43,674 nt of DNA from Betaproteobacteria bacterium (GTDB lineage Bacteria > Pseudomonadota > Gammaproteobacteria > Burkholderiales > SG8-41): assembly GCA_023266235.1 (NCBI GenBank), contig JAHFRL010000028.1:1-43674 (forward strand), in the 5' to 3' direction. The notes under the pieces are model-generated. The model was not told the origin of the DNA. It saw nothing but the letters and a program-made list of their open reading frames with translations, and did no database searches. Both the position numbers and the translations under genes were made by a program. Positions 19,339 to 28,307 of this stretch are shown in pieces. Each line of letters starts with the position of its first letter. Within the stretch, counting starts at the first letter, position 1.

Positions 19339-19452
19339 TCAGCCGAAATCATAGAGCCGCGCCGGGTTGTCGACCAGCACGCGCTTGCGCAGCGCCTCAT
19401 CGGGTATCCAGTCGAGCAGCATGTCGGCGAGCTCGCCGCGTGGCGGGATCAG
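19339..19452 (-). pseudogene. Amidohydrolase C-terminal remnant
   Basis: About 38 codons before a TGA at 19339-19341 read PRGELADMLLDWIPDEALRKRVLVDNPARLYDFG. This is the characteristic end of amidohydrolase-2 proteins of the 2-pyrone-4,6-dicarboxylate hydrolase group, normally near 270-300 residues. Upstream of about 19452 the similarity ends and the frame runs into sequence just after the stop of the Bug gene, so the first ~85 percent of the gene is missing. In aromatic catabolic clusters such hydrolases often follow a Bug gene in the same direction, so an internal deletion of an old operon is a plausible origin. Confidence 0.6.
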
Positions 19453-19493
19453 GACCGGGAATGGTCGGCGCTTCAGCGATGAATTGCGGTTGG

Positions 19494-20459
19494 CTAGTCG
19501 GCACGAATGTTGGCCGCCTTGATGACGCGAGCCCACTTGGCGGTTTCGGCTTTCAGGAAAACGGCAAACTCGTCGGGAGTACTGCCGACCGGGTCGGCAC
19601 CCTGCGCGACGAGCTTGTCACGCACGTCCGGCAGTTTGAGCACCTTCGCAACTTCGCTCTGCCAGCGGTTGACCAGTTCGCGCGGCGTGCCGGCGGGGGC
19701 CGCCAGCGCGAACCAGTTCGTGACTTCGTAACCGGGCAGCGTCTCGCCGACAGTCGGGACATCCGGCAATAGCGATGAGCGCTTTGCGCCGAGCACCGCG
19801 ATCACGCGCAGCTTGCCGGCCTTCATTTGATTGAGGCCTTGCAGCCCGCTGTCGAAAGCAATCGGGATGTGCCCCCCGAGCAGATCGGCAAACGCCGGGC
19901 CGCTGCCTTTGTACGCCACCGATACCAGCTTCACTTTTGCCATCGATTCGAACAGCGATCCGCCGAGATGCGGTGCCCCGCCGTTGCCGCTGTGGCCGTA
20001 CTGGATCTCACCGGGCCTCGCTTTGGCCATCGTGATCAGGTCTTTTACCGTGCGCGCCGGGAAGGAGGGGTGGGTGTAGAGCATGAAAGTCACTGCGACC
20101 ACTTGCGTCACGGGGACGAAGTCACGCTGGATGTCAAACGGCACCTTCTGATAAAGCGTCTGATTCACGGCCAGGTTACCCATGGTGCCCATGAACAGCG
20201 TATAGCCGTCGGCGGGCGACTTCGCCGCAAGCTCGGTGCCGATAATGCCGGCGGCGCCGCCGCGATTGTCGATAATGACCTGCTGGCCGAGGTTCTCCGA
20301 CAGTTTCTGGCCAACGATGCGCGCCACGATGTCGGTGCCGCCGCCCGGCGGAAACGCGACGATCACGCGCACCGATTTGCTCGGGAACGGCTGCGCCAGC
20401 GCGGCCAGTCCGGCCGCAGCCAGCGTCATCGTGATGGCAATCCGCAAAATCAGCTGCAT
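19494..20459 (-). CDS. Bug-family tripartite tricarboxylate substrate-binding protein
   Basis: This 321-residue periplasmic binding protein belongs to the Bug (TctC) family, which captures carboxylates and other small acids. A signal peptide (about 1-22, ITMTLAAAGLAALAQ) precedes the family start PFPSKSVRVIVAFPPGGGTDIVAR. Other hallmarks are GQQVIIDNRGGAAGIIGTE, ADGYTLFMGT, YGHSGNGGAPHLGGSLF and GKLRVIAVLGAKRSSLLPDVPTV. No TctA or TctB membrane partners are nearby, so it is an orphan, which is normal for the family in Burkholderiales. GAGGAACC lies upstream of ATG 20459 on the minus strand. An amidohydrolase remnant follows it. Confidence 0.93.
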   Translation of the reverse strand: MQLILRIAITMTLAAAGLAALAQPFPSKSVRVIVAFPPGGGTDIVARIVGQKLSENLGQQVIIDNRGGAAGIIGTELAAKSPADGYTLFMGTMGNLAVNQTLYQKVPFDIQRDFVPVTQVVAVTFMLYTHPSFPARTVKDLITMAKARPGEIQYGHSGNGGAPHLGGSLFESMAKVKLVSVAYKGSGPAFADLLGGHIPIAFDSGLQGLNQMKAGKLRVIAVLGAKRSSLLPDVPTVGETLPGYEVTNWFALAAPAGTPRELVNRWQSEVAKVLKLPDVRDKLVAQGADPVGSTPDEFAVFLKAETAKWARVIKAANIRAD

Positions 20460-20707
20460 GTTGGTTCCTCCCGGTAAAAAGATCAGTCTAACGCTTTTTC
20501 CTGCCGCGGCCGCCCCGGTTCAGGCATTTCTGCGCCGTCCCGGCAGCGGCGTGCTGATTACGGGAAACAACATGGGCGGAACTCCCGCGGAAGGTGTTTT
20601 GATTTTGTTTCGACTCTAAAGTGTCGCGCGCAGCGATGTCAAGGCGCTGGCCGCGAAGCACAATCTCCGCGATAATAACCGCAATTCCAAGGCATATGAA
20701 CGTTTAG

Positions 20708-21991
<1,284 letters not shown>

Positions 21992-22000
21992 CGGTGGCGG

Positions 22001-22029
22001 CTGACCGGCGCTTGCGAGTCTGCTAAAAT
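22001..22029 (+). promoter_or_regulatory. Sigma-70-type promoter of tRNA-Ser
   Basis: CTGACC (22001-22006) and TAAAAT (22024-22029) are separated by exactly 17 bases, with TGC in front of the -10 giving an extended element. Transcription would start about four bases before the mature tRNA. The tRNA is therefore probably expressed independently of serS. Confidence 0.55.
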
Positions 22030-22039
22030 ACGCGCCGCC

Positions 22040-22129
22040 GGAGAGGTGCCAGAGCGGTTGAACGGGCCGGTCTCGAAAACCGGAATACGCGCAAGCGTAT
22101 CGTGGGTTCGAATCCCACCCTCTCCGCCA
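22040..22129 (+). tRNA. tRNA-Ser, anticodon CGA
   Basis: The gene folds as a class II tRNA with a long variable arm. The 7-bp acceptor stem pairs GGAGAGG with CCTCTCC, followed by discriminator G and an encoded CCA (22127-22129). The anticodon stem CCGGT/ACCGG encloses loop CTCGAAA, giving anticodon CGA at 22074-22076, which reads UCG serine codons. The variable arm is TACGCGCAAGCGTA and the T loop is GGTTCGAATCC. It follows serS directly, and gene debris begins immediately after it. Confidence 0.97.
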
Positions 22130-22213
22130 GTCAAGTCCTATAAGTTACGCCCCAGACGAGCTTTCAGCACAAGCTGGAACTCCGCGTTTGATAGTGCTCC
22201 AAATTCGCCGAAA

Positions 22214-22486
22214 ATGGAGCATGTGAAAACCACCCCTCGGGTCATGAAGTCCCGCGTCCGCCAGGCGGTGGGCCGGCAAAAACCTGTGCTGCTGCTCGGG
22301 CCCCACCAATGGAGCGATGCGCCCGCCGAGCGGGACACGCGGCATCTCCAGACTTTCCTGTCCAAGTACTCGAAGGCGCACGAAGGGGTGGTGGTCTGTC
22401 GGACGCCGCGGCGCTTCAAACTCGCCCCCAATATCACGGCAGTTCCCTGGCAGGAAATTCCGCGGCTGGCGGAGAGCTTGACGTGA
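22214..22486 (+). pseudogene. DUF4143-type AAA ATPase, internally deleted
   Basis: The 90-residue frame joins two ends of a larger protein. Residues 11-32 (VMKSRVRQAVGRQKPVLLLGPHQ) resemble the N-terminus of the AAA ATPases that carry a DUF4143 domain, where the sequence normally continues as a P-loop GPRQVGKT. Here it jumps after GPHQ, so the P-loop is missing. Residues about 45-85 (FLSKYSKAHEGVVVCRTPRRFKLAPNITAVPWQEI) are the C-terminal end of the same proteins. About 300 residues between are lost, yet the frame stays open. It starts 84 bases after the tRNA. A nonfunctional scar is most likely. Confidence 0.55.
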
Positions 22487-22499
22487 GTAAACGACGCGC

Positions 22500-22808
22500 T
22501 TGACGATCCGGGGTCGGACCCACGCAACACGAAGGCTTCAACAATATGCGCGTCATTACGTCGGGATGCTGCTGCTCGGTCGTCGCGTCGGCTGGCGTGC
22601 TATGCGCCTGTGCTTTTCGAGGCACACGCTGCGCCTGATGGAGAAATTTCTCTACGATGATGTGCATTGCACTCAGTACTGGCCGGAGTATGGCGCTGAT
22701 TCTGGAAAGTGTACTGCGCTCAACGAGTGGCGTGAATCGGGCGGGAATTTCTGGAAACGCGTGAATGGTGAGATTCCGGTCGATGATCGGGCGGGGTACT
22801 ATCCGTGA
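22500..22808 (+). CDS. Unrecognised ORF, doubtful
   Basis: A frame of up to 102 codons starts at TTG 22500 (first ATG 22565) and stops at 22806-22808. I do not recognise it. The N-terminal part is basic and the C-terminal part is rich in Trp, Tyr and Gly (LNEWRESGGNFWKR). There is no good ribosome site. It lies between two gene remnants, so it may be part of another broken gene or chance. Confidence 0.2.
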   Translation: MTIRGRTHATRRLQQYARHYVGMLLLGRRVGWRAMRLCFSRHTLRLMEKFLYDDVHCTQYWPEYGADSGKCTALNEWRESGGNFWKRVNGEIPVDDRAGYYP

Positions 22809-22975
22809 GTTGATTTTGGGTCCCCAATCTGGGCAAAAGTAGGCACTGGTGCGAGGTTATTTCTGTGCTCTGAACGGCCGGAATCGACCTATTCTGTTGA
22901 AAAACTCCATTGAGTACGGAATCTTCGTTTGTGCGAAGTGTCTGATCTTGCAGTGCATTGATGGAGCGCTTCGAG

Positions 22976-23560
22976 ATGATGGGTCAATAGGGTTGCAATC
23001 AAGAGCGTCTGTTTTATTCCTTTAGCCTTGAGGATCACGTTCCTGCTGATCATCTGCTTCGAGGCATTGATCACTTTCTTGACCTGAGTGAGCTGCGTCA
23101 GCACCTTGCTGAGCACTATAGCAACACGGGCCGGCCGTCGATTGATCCCGAGTTGATGATGCGCATGCTGGTCATTGGGTACTGTTTCGGCATTCGCTCG
23201 GAACGACGCCTCTGCGAAGAGGTTCACCTGAATCTGGCTTATCGTTGGTTCTGCCGCCTTGGGCTGGAAGACAAGATTCCGGATCGCTCGACCTTCTCCA
23301 AGAATCGCCACGGTCGATTCCGGGAGAGCGATACGTTTCGTCACGTCTTCGAGAGCGTCCTGCGCCGCTGCATGACGGAAGGCTTGGTGGGCGACACAGC
23401 CTACGGTACTGCCGAGATGCTCGGCTGGATGGTGAACGAAAAGCGGATCGAGCCACATGTCCCCGTCTGGGACAAGACCGAGCGCACCGATGGCCGCCAT
23501 GACAATCGGAATCGTGGTGGTCGCCTGCTTGGCCGCAAGCGTCGGCTCACAAACTCCTGA
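22976..23560 (+). pseudogene. IS1182-like transposase with amber codon and deletion
   Basis: The frame begins ATG ATG GGT CAA TAG: an amber codon at 22988-22990 interrupts it four codons in. It then continues as FYSFSLEDHVPADHLLRGID, DLSELRQHLAEHYSNTGRPS and MMRMLVIGYCFGIRSERRL, the conserved start of IS1182/IS5-group transposases. After CMTEGLVG it jumps straight to DTAYGTAEMLGWMVNEKRIEPH, which in intact transposases lies some 150-200 residues further on, so the segment with the first catalytic Asp is lost. The C-terminus is also missing from about 23500. Before the gene, CCTATTCTGTTGAAAAACTCC (22890-22910) looks like an IS end. The copy cannot be active. Confidence 0.75.
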
Positions 23561-23758
23561 TGGGTGATTGTGTGCGAGGATGATAGCGCCGCAGTTGTGA
23601 TGCGGCGCGCGCTTAACCACTTCGCGTGGGTATACGCTCGTTTGCGTCAACGTGCCACGGAAAAGCTCCTCAAAAGCGATCACGCGGTTTTGTGCATCGA
23701 GGAACGCACAGCAAAAAACTTCATGCGGTAGATCGGGCAGTGAAAGCCGAAGGTATCC
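23531..23758 (-). pseudogene. RadC (JAB/MPN domain) internal fragment
   Basis: Seventy-six codons on the minus strand read YLRLSLPDLPHEVFCCAFLD, NRVIAFEELFRGTLTQTSVYPREVVKRA and AIILAHNHPSGVCEPT. This is the core of RadC, including the HxHP part of its JAMM metalloprotease-like motif. The N-terminal helix-hairpin-helix half and the downstream Asp of the motif are missing. The frame stays open for about 400 codons, but the flanking parts are antisense to the transposase and peptidase remnants and show no RadC similarity. RadC genes are frequent cargo of mobile elements, which fits this debris zone. Confidence 0.7.
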
Positions 23759-23761
23759 GAT

Positions 23762-24244
23762 CTCGATCAGGATGCGATCGTCAACGTCGGCATCTTTCAC
23801 GGTGGCGCGGCACGACAAGTCGTGCCTAGCGAGGCGCGAATCGATATCGACGTGCGTGCGCGTACGCTGTCTCAGGCCGAGGCGCTGGTGTCGAGGATCA
23901 GAGCGATCGCTGCCGCGAAGGTCGATGAACGAGTCGTCGTCGAGCTGTCCGGACAGATTACGCGCCCGGGCTACTCGGCGGAACACAACCGGGCACTTTA
24001 TCAAATCGCCAAGACGACCGCGGATGAGCTGGGTATAAAGGTTTTTGAAGTCCCGCCCACCGGCGGTGGATCTGATGCCAACTTCGCCGCGTCCCAAGGT
24101 ATTCCCACCCTGGATGGGCTAGGTCCGATTTGTTGGGACATATGCAGCCGCCATGAAACGATAGAAATCGGCAGCCTTGTCGATCGAGGGGCGCTGTTCT
24201 GCGGAGTGGTGCAGAAGCTGGCTTCGCCAGGCGTAAATCGGTAG
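23762..24244 (+). pseudogene. M20 peptidase, C-terminal part only
   Basis: About 160 codons encode the second part of an M20 metallopeptidase (glutamate carboxypeptidase / CPG2 type): NVGIFHGGAARQVVPSEARI starts the dimerisation domain, followed by IDVRARTLSQAEALVSRI, GQITRPGYSAEHNRALYQIA, PPTGGGSDANFAASQGIPTLDGLGP and SLVDRGALFCGVVQKLASP. The N-terminal catalytic half with most zinc ligands is absent; a TGA lies in frame at 23741-23743. The breakpoint abuts the end of the RadC fragment on the other strand. A GTG at 23822 could start translation, but the product would lack an active site. Confidence 0.75.
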
Positions 24245-24453
24245 AGCGTGCCGGAGAAGGTGCGGTTGTGGCAGGTGGCGAAGTGGCTCGCACGCGTTGT
24301 CCGATGTCGTAATTGTCAATAGTGGGCTGGCGTGAATATGCCAGATGGTTAGGCTCTCACCCGGATGACCCCGCCGAGGTATTGCGTGACGCCGGACAAA
24401 TAACGCATACTGGTTCGGAGCACCGGTATTCATATTACTTTACGGAGGAGCAT

Positions 24454-25677
24454 ATGACTCACTTACTGGCTCGACCAATCAAGTTCATCGTTGCGGCAGC
24501 CGCTGCGGGCGTAATGTTGGCAGCAAGCGCAGCCGAACCGATCAAGATCGGCATCAGCATTACCCAGTCGCCCCCTGGCTCGGTGGTGCAGGGCACGCAG
24601 GTGAAGGATGGCGTCGAAATCGTCAAGGACATGGTGAACAAGGCTGGCGGCGTGCTGGGCCGTCCGATCGAACTCGTGTACGAGGATAACCAGGGCATTC
24701 CGGAGAAGGGCCGCGCAGCCACCGAGAAGCTGATCACGCTCGACAAGGTCGTCGCCGTGACGGGCGGGCACCAGAGTTCGGTGTGTCTCGCGGAAATCGA
24801 AGTCGCCAAGCGCTACAACATTCCTTACGTGAACACCAACTGCTGGGCCGACGCCGTTCGGAGCAAAGGCTACCCGCAGGTATTCAATGCTCCCATCTAC
24901 AGCTCGCGTGTGGCCGAATCGATTGCCGATACCATCGTGAAACTGGGGCTGAAGCGTGTGGTTGCGTTTTGCGAAAACACGGATTACGGCATCGGCCAGG
25001 CCAAGGCCATCGCGGAAGCACTCAAGCAGAAAGCGCCGGGCGTCGATTACAAGTACGAGACGCTCGACCGCGCTGGCAAGGATTTCACTCCCGCGATTCT
25101 GCCGCTGCGGGCCAATCCGCCCGACGCGGTACTCATGGTGATGCTGCCGCCGCCGGCGTATATCGTGATGAACCAGCTCTACGAGCAAAGGATCGCGCCA
25201 TCGGCCAAGACGTGGCTTTACGACAGCTCCGGGCTGGCCGACTATCCGGATTTCTGGCAGAACGTGAAGGAAGCCGGCAAGTACATGCTCAACTTCGCGC
25301 TCTACCATCCCGACATGAAGCTGCCCAGCCTCGCGAAGCAAGTAGGCGACGCTTACAAGCAGCGCACGAAGAACGATCCGAACCGGCTTATCTTCCAGGC
25401 GGCGGATTCGCTGCTCTTTGTCGTAGACGCGATCAAGCAGGCGAAGAGCACCGATCCCAATGCGATGATCAAGGCGATGGAGAGCATGAAGTTCGAGGGT
25501 ACTCGCGGCCAGTTCACGATATCGAGGGAGCCGGGCGTCAAGTATCACCAGATGGTGGACATTCCGTCCGTCACCTACCAGATCACGGAGGTCAACCAGC
25601 CGACCGGCAAGACCTTGCTGATCGAAGGTCCAGGCATACCGCTGTCGACGGCCAAACTACTGAAGCCCGCAAAGTAG
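24454..25677 (+). CDS. Liv-type ABC substrate-binding protein (cluster 1)
   Basis: This 407-residue periplasmic binding protein belongs to the branched-chain amino acid family (LivK, type I fold). ATG 24454 follows a perfect GGAGG (24445-24449). A signal peptide (about 1-24, IKFIVAAAAAGVMLAASAAE) precedes IKIGISITQSPPGSVVQGTQ, NKAGGVLGRPIELVYEDNQG and GRAATEKLITLDKVVAVTGGHQS, the usual N-lobe markers. The H-M-G-F genes of the same transporter follow. The family binds amino acids, amides, urea and aromatic acids, and the ligand here is not readable. A strong hairpin follows the stop, suggesting this protein is made in excess over the membrane parts. Its upstream gap ends the debris zone. Confidence 0.92.
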   Translation: MTHLLARPIKFIVAAAAAGVMLAASAAEPIKIGISITQSPPGSVVQGTQVKDGVEIVKDMVNKAGGVLGRPIELVYEDNQGIPEKGRAATEKLITLDKVVAVTGGHQSSVCLAEIEVAKRYNIPYVNTNCWADAVRSKGYPQVFNAPIYSSRVAESIADTIVKLGLKRVVAFCENTDYGIGQAKAIAEALKQKAPGVDYKYETLDRAGKDFTPAILPLRANPPDAVLMVMLPPPAYIVMNQLYEQRIAPSAKTWLYDSSGLADYPDFWQNVKEAGKYMLNFALYHPDMKLPSLAKQVGDAYKQRTKNDPNRLIFQAADSLLFVVDAIKQAKSTDPNAMIKAMESMKFEGTRGQFTISREPGVKYHQMVDIPSVTYQITEVNQPTGKTLLIEGPGIPLSTAKLLKPAK

Positions 25678-25692
25678 CGATGAATCCATCCC

Positions 25693-25724
25693 CCCTCCCC
25701 GACGAGCGGGGAGGGTGTTTTCTT
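25693..25724 (+). terminator. Intrinsic terminator/attenuator between binding protein and permease
   Basis: CCCTCCCCG and CGGGGAGGG form a perfect 9-bp stem with a 5-base loop (25693-25715), followed by TGTTTTCTT. It begins 15 bases after the binding-protein stop. In an operon this would reduce read-through into the permease genes and also shield the upstream mRNA from decay. Confidence 0.75.
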
Positions 25725-25765
25725 GTGGTGATTCGACGCGCTTCGCCGCGCTCGGCGCTCCGTCG

Positions 25766-26656
25766 ATGCTGAACGTCGATCTCTTCATCAACGGCCTCAT
25801 CATCGGCCTGTTCTACGCGCTGATGGCGGTGGGCCTCACGCTGATCTTCGGCATCCTCAAGGTGGTGAACTTCGCTCACGGCGAGTTCTACATGGTGGGT
25901 GCGTACACCTATACGCTCGCCGCGCTCAAGCTCGGCACCGGGCCCTGGCTCGCGCTGCCGCTTGCTTTCGCTGCCGGTGCGCTCGTGGGCTGGCTTGCGG
26001 AGCGCACGCTGATGCGTCCGCTGTACGCGGGCTACACGTCGTGGGGTCTGATGCGCGACGAGTACGCGGTGGTCGTAACTTTTGCGCTTTCATTGCTGCT
26101 CATCAACCTGGTGGACAAGGTAATCGGTCCTTACGCGCAGCGCGGCCCGGCGCTCATCGACATCCCGCGCATGGCACTGGGGCCGCTGATGTTGTCCGGC
26201 CAGAAGCTGATTGCCACCGGCGTGGCGTTCGCGATGATCGTGGGTCTCGCGCTTTTTCTGCGTTACTCGTTCTGGGGCCGGCAAATCCAGGCGGTGGCGC
26301 AGAATCGTCTGGGGGCATCTCTTGCCGGGATCGATACCGCACGCGCGAGCAGCCTCGTGTTTACGGTCTCGGGCGCGCTCGCTGCGCTGGCGGGCGCGCT
26401 GCTCGCACCGATCATCAATGCTTCGCCCGATGTCGGTGCTTTCCCGGCGATCAAGTCGTACGTGATCGTGGTGCTCGGCGGCATGGGCTCGATGCCCGGT
26501 AGCATCATTGCGAGTCTTGCGCTCGGCGTGCTCGAAAGCTTCGGTGCGGTATACATATCGTACGCCTATCGCGACACGTTCGGTCTCATCATCCTGATAC
26601 TGGTGCTGCTGCTGCGCCCGCAGGGGCTTTTCGGCGAGAAAGGACGCGAGGTGTGA
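25766..26656 (+). CDS. Liv-type ABC permease LivH (cluster 1)
   Basis: This is one of the two inner-membrane permeases of the branched-chain-amino-acid-type importer, 296 residues with about eight membrane segments. It begins LFINGLIIGLFYALMAVGLTLIFGILKVVNFAHGEFYM, the LivH signature. The ATPase-contact loop contains GRQIQAVAQNRLGASLAGID, and the end is ILVLLLRPQGLFGEKGREV, the usual LivH finish. I chose ATG 25766; a longer reading to 25715 crosses the terminator hairpin and adds no family sequence. Its stop overlaps the LivM start as TGATG. Confidence 0.93.
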   Translation: MLNVDLFINGLIIGLFYALMAVGLTLIFGILKVVNFAHGEFYMVGAYTYTLAALKLGTGPWLALPLAFAAGALVGWLAERTLMRPLYAGYTSWGLMRDEYAVVVTFALSLLLINLVDKVIGPYAQRGPALIDIPRMALGPLMLSGQKLIATGVAFAMIVGLALFLRYSFWGRQIQAVAQNRLGASLAGIDTARASSLVFTVSGALAALAGALLAPIINASPDVGAFPAIKSYVIVVLGGMGSMPGSIIASLALGVLESFGAVYISYAYRDTFGLIILILVLLLRPQGLFGEKGREV

Positions 26657-27591
26657 TGCATCTGTCGCAGAACCGTCTCGCGGTGGAATTTCGACTGTCG
26701 CTCGTTGTCCTGGCGGCGATCGCGCTGCTGCCTCTCGCCGTAACGAATCCCTATTGGCTCGGCGTGCTGATCGTGTCGATGTATTTCGCGTTGCTCGCCG
26801 CCGCCTGGAATTTGCTCGCGGGCTACACCGGTCAGTTCTCGCTGGCGCCCGCCTGTTTTGCGATGATCGGTGGCTATACCACCGGGCTGCTTTCCTATCA
26901 CTGGCAGGTCCCGCCGTGGCTCGGGCTCACGGCCGCCGTGATTGCGGCAGGAGTGATCGGCTTGGCTCTCGGCCGCATCGTGATGCGCCTGCGCGGGCCC
27001 TACCTCGCGCTTACCACGTTGTCGTTCGCCGAAATCATGCGGGTCGTGATCGGCAATTCCTACGAATTTACGCGCGGCGATCTGGGGCTCAACGTGCCCG
27101 GTCTGTTCGAGGAGCGGTTTGCGTACTACTACCTGTTTCTCGGAGTGCTCGCCGCCGCGCAGGCAGGACTTTTCCTGCTGATGCGCTCGAAAGCCGGATT
27201 GTACCTGCAGGCGATCCGTGACGATGAGGTTGCAGCGGCGAGCCGCGGCGTGAACGTGGTGTGGTGGAAGACCACCGCGTTCGCGCTGAGCGCGGCGGCG
27301 AGCGGTCTCGCCGGTGCGCTCTACGGGCATTTCAGCCAGCTCGTGAGCCCCGAGCTCGGCCTGCTGCTGCAGACCGGGCTCGTCATCTGCATGGTGGTGA
27401 TCGGCGGGATGGGCAGCCTCGTGGGCCCGATTGTCGGCGCGTTCCTGGTTTATCTGAGTTCGGAATTTTTGCGGGAAGTGGGCGGTATCCAGCTCATCGT
27501 GTTCTCGCTGCTCGTGATCATATTCGCGCGCTTCTTTCGGGAAGGACTGTGGGGCCTTGCCAAGCGCGCGCTCGAGCGGAGGCCGGCATGA
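26656..27591 (+). CDS. Liv-type ABC permease LivM (cluster 1)
   Basis: This is the second permease of the importer, 311 residues with about ten hydrophobic segments. The LivM signature is MYFALLAAAWNLLAGYTGQFSLA, and RGPYLALTTLSFAEIMRVVI and AIRDDEVAAASRGVNVVWWKTTAF (ATPase-contact loop) follow. The VVIGGMGSLVGPIVGAFLV segment and the end IIFARFFREGLWGLAKRA are typical. Translation starts at ATG 26656, overlapping the LivH stop by one base, and its stop overlaps the next start (ATGA), so the genes are translationally coupled. Confidence 0.93.
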   Translation: MHLSQNRLAVEFRLSLVVLAAIALLPLAVTNPYWLGVLIVSMYFALLAAAWNLLAGYTGQFSLAPACFAMIGGYTTGLLSYHWQVPPWLGLTAAVIAAGVIGLALGRIVMRLRGPYLALTTLSFAEIMRVVIGNSYEFTRGDLGLNVPGLFEERFAYYYLFLGVLAAAQAGLFLLMRSKAGLYLQAIRDDEVAAASRGVNVVWWKTTAFALSAAASGLAGALYGHFSQLVSPELGLLLQTGLVICMVVIGGMGSLVGPIVGAFLVYLSSEFLREVGGIQLIVFSLLVIIFARFFREGLWGLAKRALERRPA

Positions 27592-28307
27592 GCTGCCTTG
27601 CGGTCGAAGGCGTGACGAAGTCTTTCGGCGGCTTGCGCGCCGTGGACAAAGTGAGTTTCGCGATCGACGATGGCGAGCTGGTGGGGCTCATCGGACCGAA
27701 CGGCTCGGGCAAGACCACGTTGCTCAACGTCGTTTCCGGCTACGAGCGGCCCGACGCCGGCCGCGTGCTGCTCGAAGGCCAACCCATCCACGACCGCAAA
27801 CCCGAGCAAATCGCGCAGGCGGGGTTGCTGCGCATGTTTCAGCTCACGCGCGTGTTTCGCCGCATGAGTACGGTTGATAACCTGCTTGCCACGGGCCGCG
27901 CGCTTGGGCTCACTCATGCGCAGGCTGCCGCGAGGGCGGGGCAATTGCTTGCGGAACTCGCGCTCGAGCGCGTACGCGACCTCGACGCAGGCCAGCTCTC
28001 CGGCGGGCAGCAAAAACTGCTTGAGTTCGGCTGCTGCTTCATGGTGCCACCGCGCATCGCTTTGCTCGACGAGCCCTTCGCCGCGGTGCACCCGACGATG
28101 AAGGAAATCATGGCCGGGTACATCCGCGTGCGGCACGCCGAGGGCCAGACATTTTTTATCGTCAGCCACGACATGCCGGTAATCGTGGAGTTGTGCACGC
28201 GCACCGTGTGTATGAACGCGGGCGTCGTGATCGCCGATGAGGAAACGCGCGCCGTGCTGAACGACCCGGTGGTGATCGAAGCTTATCTCGGCGGTGAGGC
28301 GGCGTGA
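27588..28307 (+). CDS. Liv-type ABC ATPase LivG (cluster 1)
   Basis: This is the first ATPase of the importer, 239 residues. Walker A is GPNGSGKTT (about 39-47), and the Q-loop FQLTRVFRRMSTVDNLL shows the LivG-type TFQ variant (here MFQLTRVF). The signature is LSGGQQKLLEFGC, Walker B is IALLDEPFAAVHPTMKE and the switch is FFIVSHD. Compared with most LivG proteins the D-loop AAVHP has His in place of Asn or the usual GLNP, a small oddity. ATG 27588 overlaps the LivM stop by four bases, and the stop overlaps the next gene's GTG start. Confidence 0.92.
   Translation: MSCLAVEGVTKSFGGLRAVDKVSFAIDDGELVGLIGPNGSGKTTLLNVVSGYERPDAGRVLLEGQPIHDRKPEQIAQAGLLRMFQLTRVFRRMSTVDNLLATGRALGLTHAQAAARAGQLLAELALERVRDLDAGQLSGGQQKLLEFGCCFMVPPRIALLDEPFAAVHPTMKEIMAGYIRVRHAEGQTFFIVSHDMPVIVELCTRTVCMNAGVVIADEETRAVLNDPVVIEAYLGGEAA

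Noticed and set aside
22889..24097. A 402-codon open frame on the minus strand read as one protein
   Set aside because: Only the middle 76 codons resemble RadC; the rest is antisense to transposase and M20 peptidase fragments and has no coherent family pattern.
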